Positions 9,387 through 16,205 of a stretch of 16,205 bases of DNA are shown here, piece after piece. The number at the start of each line of letters is the position of its first letter. The stretch's first letter is position 1. Source of the DNA: an uncultured Kiritimatiellota bacterium (GTDB taxonomy: Bacteria; Verrucomicrobiota; Kiritimatiellia; RFP12; UBA1067); contig CAKUGW010000070.1 in NCBI GenBank assembly GCA_934654805.1, positions 1 through 16,205 on the forward strand, read 5' to 3'. The notes beneath the pieces are model-generated. The model saw only the letters and a list, made by a program, of their open reading frames with translations, was not told the DNA's origin and did not search any database. The position numbers and the translations under genes were made by a program.

Positions 9387-11507
9387 TTACCTTCCTTTCC
9401 CGTTTTGGAGTGCATCGGCGAGCCACTTGAATGTGTCGCCATAGCACGGGAGACGCCCGCCAGCCGATACTTTGCACGGAATGCCGCGCGCGTCGCAGAT
9501 CGCCTTGAAGCGGACGCCGAACGCGCCCGAATGCGTCGGGTCTTTCGCCTGTTCGCCCGGCTTCGGAATCGAGCCGTACTGCAGGAACATCTTCGGCGCG
9601 CATTCCGGCGCGATCTTCCGCACGAGCGCGGCCGGCGAGAACCGCTCAATCCACGGCAGAGCCCGCTCCCGGTGCGCCAGCCAGTCGTCGAAGTTCCGGA
9701 AGCCGAACGCATGCCCGCCATAGGTCGCGTTCGGGATCCACGCGCGCGTCTCCTGCGGGTCGAGCGACGTCTGGGCGATGATCGGCCCAAGCGCCGCGAC
9801 GCCGAGCGCGTTGCCGTCCTTGAGGCCGAGGTAGAGCGCCGTGCACGCGCCCGCGCTGCCGCCCGCGAGGGCGAGACGCGAGACGTCGAGGTTCCAGTCC
9901 TTCGCGTGCGCCTTCACGAAGCGCACCGCCGCCTCGCAGTCGTCGAGACACGCCTTCACCGGCGGCTTTTCGCCCGCGAGCCGCGCCTCTCGCAGGTAGC
10001 GGTAGCCGACCGCGACCACGGCGACGCCGCGGTCAAGCAGCGTCTTCAGCGACGAGCCGAGAATGTGGTCGACCATCGCGCCGCCCTCCCAGCCGCCGCC
10101 GTGGAAATAGACGATGACGGGCGTGGTCCCCTTCTTTCCCTGCGGCAAAAAGACGTCGAGCTTCTGCTGCGGGTGCGACCCGTACGCCACATTCTCGTGC
10201 GTCGCGGCGGGCACGGTATACAGTTTCTTGTTCGACGGGTTTATGTACGTGTACTCGTTCGCAGGATGCCGTCCGAACACGGTGGCGATCGCGCGCAGGG
10301 CGCCGTCCGCATCGAAGTTGTTCGGCAGGAGATACGTTCCCTCCGTGTACTCGTTCCAGCCGTTGACGTAGACGACGCCTGGCTTCTTCGGATCGGAGAG
10401 GACGTGCGCCTTGGCGTCGCGCAAGTACTTCTCGAACTTGTCGGGGGTATTGTTCGTGTAGGTGCCGCAGTAGGGATAGTTCTCCTTGCCTTTCCACGGA
10501 AACGGTTCATCCAACCGGCAACGCGGCGTCGAGTCCCATCCCGTCGGCACGATCGGCAAGTAGGGAAGCGCCGTCTCGCCCATCGCCTCCCAGTGCTTCT
10601 GCAAAACACCGTCGATCTCCCCGTAGTCGAACAGCCGCTCGCCTGCCGCGTAGCGCGCCCCATACTTCGGCACGTTCCACACGCCGAAGCCGTAGTCTGT
10701 GACCGAGTCGAACCCCATCTCGACAGCGAGCGGAACCTGGGACGGACTCAGATTCTGCGCATTTAGGTGCAGCTCCCCCAACCCCGCCGCACGGACGCGC
10801 CGCCGCGCCTCGTCCATGGCCGTGCGCACTTTCTTCGCATCCTTTCCCCACGTGCGCCAAAGATAGGCCGCATCGTAAATGGAAAAGAACAGCTTCCCGT
10901 CCTTGCGCCAGTACTCCGGCTTGTTGAAGTAGCGCGCGATCGCGTGGTCAATCAGCCCCAGAAACTCCTCCGGCGTATGGTCGAGCGTCATCAGCCGCCG
11001 ACGCGGTGCGCCGCGTTCGGGCCTGAACTGGTCGCGCCGTTCGTGGTAGCACCACATGAGCGCGAACTTCAGGCGGTCGCGATTCTTCGCCTGGAGGAAG
11101 CCCTTCTCCAGCGCCTCCTCCTGCGTAACCTGTCCACCGTACCAGTAGTAGTCGTAAAGGAAGACGTCGATGCCCGCGTTCGCCGCGAGCGCAATCTCCG
11201 TCTCGACGTCCTTCGGATCTGCCCCGTCCAGATAGCCGGGATACGGCACGAGCGGCTGCCGGTGGCCGGGGAAGCGCGGGCGCGCGGACTTGACGAATCC
11301 CCATTCGCCCTCGGCCCACGCCGCGCCGAACCATTCCGTGCCCTTCGGGTACTTGTGCCAGTGCGGATAGTAGACGGCCACAACCTCCACGTCCTTCTTC
11401 GGCGCCGTCCGCTCCGGCGCACCCCACGCCACGCCGGCGAGTCCGACGACAGCCATCGCGGCCGCACATGCGAACAGGGACGCCCTGTTTCCCTCTTCAC
11501 GATTCAT
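9387..11507 (-). CDS. Secreted fusion of a GH99-like (WbsX) domain and an alpha/beta-hydrolase
   Basis: 706 residues with a signal peptide (1-29, cleavage near AWGA). Residues about 40-410 match the WbsX/GH99-like fold: VVAVYYPHWH (42-51), AGIDVFLYDYYWYGG (111-125), and VNGWNEYTEGTYLLP (381-395), where Glu386 and Glu389 are the likely catalytic acids by analogy with GH99. Residues about 430-706 are an alpha/beta-hydrolase of the esterase type, with an HGGGW oxyanion motif (469-473) and nucleophile Ser551 in GGSAG. Asp656 (KDPTHS) may be the acid; no histidine occurs after His659, where the catalytic one is expected. WbsX domains are often labelled glycosyltransferases, but export and gene context favour a hydrolase. 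The pairing suggests removal of an ester group and cleavage of a glycosidic bond in one substrate. Start ATG 11507 has GGAAGAG 7 bases upstream, and it lies 24 bases after the preceding gene. Confidence 0.85.
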   Translation of the reverse strand: MNREEGNRASLFACAAAMAVVGLAGVAWGAPERTAPKKDVEVVAVYYPHWHKYPKGTEWFGAAWAEGEWGFVKSARPRFPGHRQPLVPYPGYLDGADPKDVETEIALAANAGIDVFLYDYYWYGGQVTQEEALEKGFLQAKNRDRLKFALMWCYHERRDQFRPERGAPRRRLMTLDHTPEEFLGLIDHAIARYFNKPEYWRKDGKLFFSIYDAAYLWRTWGKDAKKVRTAMDEARRRVRAAGLGELHLNAQNLSPSQVPLAVEMGFDSVTDYGFGVWNVPKYGARYAAGERLFDYGEIDGVLQKHWEAMGETALPYLPIVPTGWDSTPRCRLDEPFPWKGKENYPYCGTYTNNTPDKFEKYLRDAKAHVLSDPKKPGVVYVNGWNEYTEGTYLLPNNFDADGALRAIATVFGRHPANEYTYINPSNKKLYTVPAATHENVAYGSHPQQKLDVFLPQGKKGTTPVIVYFHGGGWEGGAMVDHILGSSLKTLLDRGVAVVAVGYRYLREARLAGEKPPVKACLDDCEAAVRFVKAHAKDWNLDVSRLALAGGSAGACTALYLGLKDGNALGVAALGPIIAQTSLDPQETRAWIPNATYGGHAFGFRNFDDWLAHRERALPWIERFSPAALVRKIAPECAPKMFLQYGSIPKPGEQAKDPTHSGAFGVRFKAICDARGIPCKVSAGGRLPCYGDTFKWLADALQNGKGR
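9390..9395 (-). promoter_or_regulatory. Ribosome binding site fixing the start at 9380
   Basis: GGAAGG (9395-9390) is 9 bases from the ATG at 9380 but only 3 bases from the in-frame TTG at 9386. Spacing therefore supports ATG 9380. The site lies in the last codons of the preceding gene (stop TAA at 9389-9387), so translation of the two genes is probably coupled. Confidence 0.6.
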
Positions 11508-11531
11508 GCCCGCACTCTTCCCTTTCGCTTC

Positions 11532-13907
11532 TCATTTGACAATGAACAGGCAGCCGGGCGGGAGGATGCGCACCGCACCGTCCCTCCACACGATCTGCCG
11601 CGCCAACACCTTGCCATCCACGCGCAACGTCCAGTTCGCGAAGTTCTCCGCATCGACCGCGTCCGGGAGCGACAGCCAAACCGTGTCGTACAGGTCGCGC
11701 CGCGCGGCCACGTTCCGCACGTCAAGCGTCCCCGTCGCCGCAATGACCGCGCCGCGAATCGTGCCGCCGCCAACCGCCGCGTCCACCGACAGGGACGAAA
11801 GCGTACGCGCCTCTTCCTTCGTGACGTTCGCAAGGTCGAGCGTCGCGCCCGCATCGACGCGGACATCCACGCCCGCCGCGAGACCCGCCGCGCCCGGCGC
11901 GTCATAGCCCGCGATCGTCAGCGGGTTCGGGCAACTGGCGCGCGTCGCCGAGTCTGTCGTGCCGAGATACCAGGACGCATCTCCCGACCAGACAAGGCTG
12001 TCCACGGACAGAGCCGTTGTCCACTCCGTGCCGTTGGCGCTCGTCTCCAGCGAGAAGACGCGCGGGAAGCGGCTGGCCGTCGTCCAGCCCATGCGCTGCG
12101 AGTATCCGACAATGTGGTCGGAAGCGATGCGAAACGTGACGGGAATCCAGCTCTCCGGCTTGTTCGCATAAGGGATCTGTGTCCTCTGCGTCCGGAAAAT
12201 GCGCGCAGGATCGTTGGCGAACAAATTGTCATAACCCGTCGCATAGGTTCCGGATGTCTCGCTTTCTCTGTCCAATTGGATGGCGCTGTCAATGAACGAC
12301 TGGTTTTGGGCAAGCTCCTCGGCAGACGTCCCGGCAGGCGCCGGCTTGACGTTCAGGGTCGGCTCGGGCATCCACCTCTCCGGCTCTGCGGTCGGACGGA
12401 AGAGGCCGATCGACGCCAGTTCCACGATCCACGCATTCGCCTCCTTGATCGTCCAGCGCCACCATTCGTTCGTGCAGCCGCCTGTGCCGGAGAACCGCAG
12501 TGTGCCTTCCGCAACATGGACGCTCCACGGGAATGCAGCGGTCTCTTGATGCACGACCAACGTCTCGGCACCCGTCTTCTCCAACGTGCCCGATCCGTTC
12601 AGGCTGGGCGCGAGCATGCCGCCCGCAACGCCGATGCCCCGCACGCCCGTGCCGCCCTTCGACAGCACGATCTTGCCGCCATTTTCACAGGTGAACGTCG
12701 CGCCGTTGTCGCGCAGCGTCCCCAACGTCAGCGTCACGCCGTCCACGATGACGGCGGTGTCCTTGCCCGCATCCAACGTGGCGATCGACGAGTCGCCAGT
12801 GACGCGCAACGTGCCGTTGGACAGCACATACGCGCAATCCACCACGGCGTTGCTCAGCGCAATCTCCTGTCCCAGCTGCTCGATGCGCAACTGACCGCCC
12901 GCGCGCGCCGAGAATGCGCCGCCCTTCGCCGTACCGAGGCGCAGCACGGAAAGGACCTTTGCCGAAGAGTTCGTCACGACGCTGTCGCCCTTCATGTCGG
13001 CGATGCCGTTCACCGCGTTCGTGCAGCCGTTGAGGTCGAGGACGAGCGGAATCTTGCTCTTGACCGCGTCGAACACGACAGAACCCGTCTGAGCGCCGGT
13101 CGGCAGGGCATCGTCGCACGTCACGTCAACGCCCTCCTGAAGGCGGAAGTCGCCTGTATTCTCCCAGACGACACCCGAATCGCTCAGGACGAGTTTCGTC
13201 CAGGCGCCATTGGAAACCCAGCCCTCGGCAATGAAGGCGCACGGACCCGCCGTCTTCACCTTGCCGCCCTTTGACAAGACGCGAACCGGCTGCCCGTTGT
13301 TGCAGAACCGGATGGCGCTACCTTCGCGGCCTTCAAGGACAAACGCGCCCTCTTCCTGTCCATTCTCGAACCAGACAAAGCCGCTTGAATCCGTCGCGTT
13401 CAGCTTGCCGCCCGCGAACTCCACCTTCACGGTCTTGGACGACTTGTTCCGCAGGCTTCGCAGGTTCACGGTACCGCCCACCGTCAGCACGGTCGGATCG
13501 TCTTCGGGCGGCGTCGCGGCGGCCGCGATGTCGAAATAACGCAGGCGAAAGGCGTTGTCCGCCGCCGACTGCACGTCCACACGCCCCCAGCCGCCGTTCG
13601 CGCCGACTTCGAGTATTTCGCCCTTGCCGGCCGTCTGCCCAAGTTCGCCGCCGTCCTTCACGGTCAAGGTCGCGGCATCGCCCGTCTCCGGGCCCAACGA
13701 GACGACAACCTGCTCCGCGCCGGTTGCGCCGGTGCCGTCAGAGATTGAGAGCCGTGCACCGGAGACCGTCAGGTTGCCGTGCACCGTCACCTTCTCGTAG
13801 GTGGCGGCGGACGTCACCGACCGGGACGCCTCCTTTTCGACGGTCAGCGTTTCCGCATTCAGGAAAGCCGCCGTCCCGACGGCCGCGAATGTCATCAGCC
13901 TTTTCAT
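11532..13907 (-). CDS. Exported beta-strand-repeat protein with discoidin-like insert
   Basis: 791 residues; signal peptide 1-18 (MKRLMTFAAVGTAAFLNA). Residues about 20-460 are a chain of short beta strands with Gly/Asn/Asp turns (KVTVHGNLTVSG, LTVKDGGELG, NGTLRVTGDSS, NGSGTLEKTG), typical of right-handed beta-helix and autotransporter-associated strand repeats. Residues about 480-655 break the pattern: EWWRWTIKEA, ELASIGLFR, a Trp/Phe-rich core and FSLETSANGTEWTTAL resemble an F5/8-type C (discoidin) carbohydrate-binding module. Residues 665-791 return to strand repeats (GATLDLANVT, GGTIRGAVI) and end in a small domain of the type that closes such proteins in PVC bacteria. There is no outer-membrane beta-barrel, no PEP-CTERM and no LPXTG, so how it is anchored is unclear. 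AAAGGAAG lies 6 bases before the ATG. It lies between enzyme genes with 24-base gaps, so it is probably a glycan-binding or scaffold component rather than an enzyme. No catalytic motif is seen. Confidence 0.8.
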   Translation of the reverse strand: MKRLMTFAAVGTAAFLNAETLTVEKEASRSVTSAATYEKVTVHGNLTVSGARLSISDGTGATGAEQVVVSLGPETGDAATLTVKDGGELGQTAGKGEILEVGANGGWGRVDVQSAADNAFRLRYFDIAAAATPPEDDPTVLTVGGTVNLRSLRNKSSKTVKVEFAGGKLNATDSSGFVWFENGQEEGAFVLEGREGSAIRFCNNGQPVRVLSKGGKVKTAGPCAFIAEGWVSNGAWTKLVLSDSGVVWENTGDFRLQEGVDVTCDDALPTGAQTGSVVFDAVKSKIPLVLDLNGCTNAVNGIADMKGDSVVTNSSAKVLSVLRLGTAKGGAFSARAGGQLRIEQLGQEIALSNAVVDCAYVLSNGTLRVTGDSSIATLDAGKDTAVIVDGVTLTLGTLRDNGATFTCENGGKIVLSKGGTGVRGIGVAGGMLAPSLNGSGTLEKTGAETLVVHQETAAFPWSVHVAEGTLRFSGTGGCTNEWWRWTIKEANAWIVELASIGLFRPTAEPERWMPEPTLNVKPAPAGTSAEELAQNQSFIDSAIQLDRESETSGTYATGYDNLFANDPARIFRTQRTQIPYANKPESWIPVTFRIASDHIVGYSQRMGWTTASRFPRVFSLETSANGTEWTTALSVDSLVWSGDASWYLGTTDSATRASCPNPLTIAGYDAPGAAGLAAGVDVRVDAGATLDLANVTKEEARTLSSLSVDAAVGGGTIRGAVIAATGTLDVRNVAARRDLYDTVWLSLPDAVDAENFANWTLRVDGKVLARQIVWRDGAVRILPPGCLFIVK

Positions 13908-13931
13908 TTCTCGCTTCCTTTCGTTTCTGCG

Positions 13932-16094
13932 TCATTTCTGTTTGACGACAATGAGTTTAAGCCCATTCGGTTCAATGACATCTTTCTGCCACAGGCCGTC
14001 GGCCGTCTTCCACAAAACGTCCTGCTTGAACCGCGTGGAATTGGCCATCATCAGCGCGCGCGAGCCGTCCCGCGCCTCCCACAGCGCGTGATAGACGACG
14101 GGCTGCACGTTCCTAGTCGTCCGTCCTCGGAAATTCTCTTCGTAGGGCACGATCGTGCAGCGGAATTCCGGCGGACGCAGCTGGCGTCCGTGCGCGAGCC
14201 ACTTGCGCCCCTCGCCGTGGTAGAGCCGCACCCAGTTCTCGCAGAACGTCCGCGTCCGCGCGATGTCCGCCCGGTTGACGTTCTTGCCGCAGTAGTATTC
14301 CAGGCGCACCGGGAGGCGCGGCATCTGGCCGTCCGCCGCGCAGAAGGCGAGCCAATGCGGAAGTCCGTACATTTCCGCGCCCGACTGGAACGGGCTCACA
14401 TACTCGTGATACAGGTAGTTGAACACGCTCGCATACGCCCACTCGCCGCCGTCGCCGCGGCAGTTGCGGTAATCGACGAACGGCATGATGTCGTTGTAGT
14501 ACTCGTTCGGCTCCTCGAAGGAGAAGATCGCCTTCGGCCAGATCTTGCCCATCTCGTCGATCATCGTCTCGAACTGGTGGCGCATCGCCTTCGTCTCCCA
14601 CGGCCCCGGCCCCGGCGGATGCCCGTGCTGCGTGCTCCAGCAGCTCGGCACACGTCCGCCCACGTCCTGGTCGGCCTGCACCATTTCGCAGCCGCGCTTG
14701 ACAAGCGCGCAGGCGACGTCCTTGTTCCACCAATCGATCGTCCACGGATCGGCCGGACAGAGCGAGGCCGACGTGCCACCGCCCAGCCAGACGAGATCGT
14801 CCAGATGGACTTTGCCGTCCGGATCGCGCACGGCGTGCGGGGCGACGCGCGCCCAGAAGTCCTTCGAGAAGTCGAGCTTGTAGGTGCCGTCCTTCCTCTT
14901 ACCAACCGTGACGTTCCAGTGGTGGCCGCCCGGCCACGCCCACGGATGCCCGCCGGCCGCCTTGATCCAGCCCATCATCTCCTTGAACTTCTCATCGGAC
15001 GGGTAGCAGGGGAAGTATTCCGTCGTCACCCAGTCCCAATGATGCTCCCACCCTTCGAGGATGGCGATCAGGGGCACGCCGGGGAACTTTTTGTTCCAGT
15101 ACTCCGTCAGCCACCACTTGAGGTCGTCGGGACGGTCGAACCACTCGCGGTTGAAGCGCATGACGGCGGGCGCCTCGCGCGCCCAGTCCGGCAAGTCCGC
15201 GCGGTCGAGGAACTTCGCCTTGCACCACTTCTGGCGGTGCGCCCACGCCTTGTAGATGTCGGCGGCGTCATACCACGTCGTCGGTTCACCGCTCGGGCCC
15301 GCAAAGCCGCGCGTCACGATATCGTAAGCCTGTGCATCAGAGCCTTCGCTGTAGCCATAGCGCGACCAGCTGAGAAGCAGGTTGCCATCGCGGTAATTGC
15401 CGTCCGGCAGCGTCTCGCGCCACCAGCGATCCAGCACGAGCGCCTTCGTGTACGCCTCCGTATCGTAGGCCGCCGTGTAAAGCCCGCCTCTATCGTCGTA
15501 AAAGCACCCGAACTGCGAGACGAGATCGCCCGGATAATGGCGCACCCGACGCTCTTTCCAGTAAATGCGGCGCGGATTCATTGGATACCGCAGGATGCCG
15601 CCCTTCGAGTTGCCCATGACGATGCAGTCATCGACCGGCGACGCGCCCAGCTGCTCGTTCAAGGCGACCTGCGGATAGCGCGTCTGGAAGAGAGCCCAGC
15701 CGGGCTTCGGGGTCGCGGCGATGCGCCAGGCGACGTCAGCGCCCTTCGCCGTCACCGTGCAGACGACCTCGGCGAGGGCTTCGCCGACGTCGCGGTAGAC
15801 GAGACGGACGCCGTTCGTCAGCGTTTCCGGATTGAACGACTTCGCGTCGCGCGCGGAGACCGTCTTGCGTTCGGTGAACTGGCCCGCCTTGCAGCAGACG
15901 ACCTCGAACAGCGGGAAGCGCGCGACCGGCGAGGCGTAGTCGCGCCCGTGCGAGGCCAGCCGCGAAACATCGCCCTTGCGCGCGGCGTCAAACTCGACAC
16001 GCAGGGTGGAAGACGCGACCTCCGCGCCAACCGCCGCATCGGCGAGAGCCAAGGCACCCGCACACAGGAACCACATTCCGTTCTTCATTTCCAT
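13932..16094 (-). CDS. Secreted DUF6259-like putative glycoside hydrolase
   Basis: 720 residues with a signal peptide (1-24, cleavage AVGA-EV). An N-terminal beta-sandwich (about 25-270) precedes a TIM-barrel-like catalytic domain (about 285-600) rich in Trp, His and acidic motifs: ILEGWEHHWDW (345-355), GGHPWAWPGGHHW (381-393), MVQADQDVGG (471-480), IFSFEEPNEYYND (523-535). A beta-rich C-terminal domain (about 645-720) follows. This layout matches my recollection of DUF6259 proteins of Verrucomicrobiota, Kiritimatiellota and related groups, which sit in polysaccharide-degradation loci and are thought to be glycosidases. Asp475 or Asp477 and Glu527 or Glu528 are the best catalytic candidates; this is inference. 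The ATG at 16094 has AAGGAGG ending 4 bases before it; the ATG at 16088 is an alternative. It is 9 bases after the preceding stop. The family is fairly sure, the substrate unknown. Confidence 0.75.
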   Translation of the reverse strand: MEMKNGMWFLCAGALALADAAVGAEVASSTLRVEFDAARKGDVSRLASHGRDYASPVARFPLFEVVCCKAGQFTERKTVSARDAKSFNPETLTNGVRLVYRDVGEALAEVVCTVTAKGADVAWRIAATPKPGWALFQTRYPQVALNEQLGASPVDDCIVMGNSKGGILRYPMNPRRIYWKERRVRHYPGDLVSQFGCFYDDRGGLYTAAYDTEAYTKALVLDRWWRETLPDGNYRDGNLLLSWSRYGYSEGSDAQAYDIVTRGFAGPSGEPTTWYDAADIYKAWAHRQKWCKAKFLDRADLPDWAREAPAVMRFNREWFDRPDDLKWWLTEYWNKKFPGVPLIAILEGWEHHWDWVTTEYFPCYPSDEKFKEMMGWIKAAGGHPWAWPGGHHWNVTVGKRKDGTYKLDFSKDFWARVAPHAVRDPDGKVHLDDLVWLGGGTSASLCPADPWTIDWWNKDVACALVKRGCEMVQADQDVGGRVPSCWSTQHGHPPGPGPWETKAMRHQFETMIDEMGKIWPKAIFSFEEPNEYYNDIMPFVDYRNCRGDGGEWAYASVFNYLYHEYVSPFQSGAEMYGLPHWLAFCAADGQMPRLPVRLEYYCGKNVNRADIARTRTFCENWVRLYHGEGRKWLAHGRQLRPPEFRCTIVPYEENFRGRTTRNVQPVVYHALWEARDGSRALMMANSTRFKQDVLWKTADGLWQKDVIEPNGLKLIVVKQK

Positions 16095-16103
16095 GACTCC
16101 TCC

Positions 16104-16205
16104 TTACCGTTCCGGCGTGACGACCTCGACCGCGTCGACCTTCCGGTCGCGGTAGAATTCCAGCGCCCTGCGCCAGATCTCGGCGGAGTGGTCGCGCTTG
16201 ACGTG
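16104..16205 (-). CDS. C-terminal end of an unrecognised protein
   Basis: The last 33 codons of a frame that enters from the right edge end at a TAA (16106-16104). The residues (HVKRDHSAEIWRRALEFYRD, then KVDAVEVVTPER) form an amphipathic helix and a short strand. I do not recognise the family from this fragment. With 9 bases to the next start it is almost certainly in the same operon. Confidence 0.6.
   Translation of the reverse strand, partial: HVKRDHSAEIWRRALEFYRDRKVDAVEVVTPER

Noticed and set aside
10767..13274. Plus-strand open frame of 835 codons opposite the fusion and beta-helix genes
   Set aside because: It is Arg/Ala/Val-rich, has no domain or signal peptide, and lies antisense to genes with clear motifs; long antisense frames are expected at this GC content. 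The same applies to plus-strand frames at 1065-2492, 2493-3713, 3818-5710, 7398-9353 and 9405-10766.

Overview
The window is GC-rich and every gene I can support lies on the minus strand, so transcription runs from high to low coordinates. The gene content is a set of large secreted glycoside hydrolases, a DUF6259-like protein, a beta-strand-repeat surface protein with a discoidin-like insert, a GH99-like/esterase fusion and a remnant of the PF09820 'AAA-ATPase-like' family. This suggests a polysaccharide-degrading member of the PVC group, most likely Kiritimatiellota, Lentisphaerota or a related Verrucomicrobiota lineage. That assignment is an inference from gene content; there is no rRNA or other phylogenetic marker here.

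From 16205 down to 1143 there is one compact run of seven genes. They are the 3' end of an unrecognised gene (16205-16104), a DUF6259-like putative glycosidase (16094-13932), a beta-helix/discoidin-like exported protein (13907-11532), a GH99-like (WbsX) domain fused to an alpha/beta-hydrolase (11507-9387), a LacZ-type GH2 enzyme with an extra N-terminal domain (9380-5799), a secreted (alpha/alpha)-barrel-like protein of unassigned family (5767-3656), and a second GH2 enzyme with a DUF4982-type tail (3659-1143). Gaps are 6 to 31 bases and the last pair overlaps by 4 bases (ATGA), so this is very probably a single operon. All six complete proteins have N-terminal signal peptides. Together they look like an extracytoplasmic kit for taking apart a branched, galactose-containing and probably acylated glycan. 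No SusC/SusD, transporter, sulfatase or regulator is visible in the window.

From 1142 to 576 there is no intact gene. This gap holds an AT-rich stretch, a 92-base imperfect palindrome, a possible 44-codon signal-peptide-like ORF, an extended -10 element, the first part of a PF09820 ATPase gene cut off at its P-loop, a perfect 9-bp GC hairpin at that break, and a second extended -10 promoter.

That second promoter probably drives a STAS-domain anti-sigma-factor-antagonist-like gene (575-282). It is followed after 6 bases by the GTG-started N-terminus of another exported protein that runs off the left end of the window. I did not find tRNA, rRNA, CRISPR arrays or insertion sequences.
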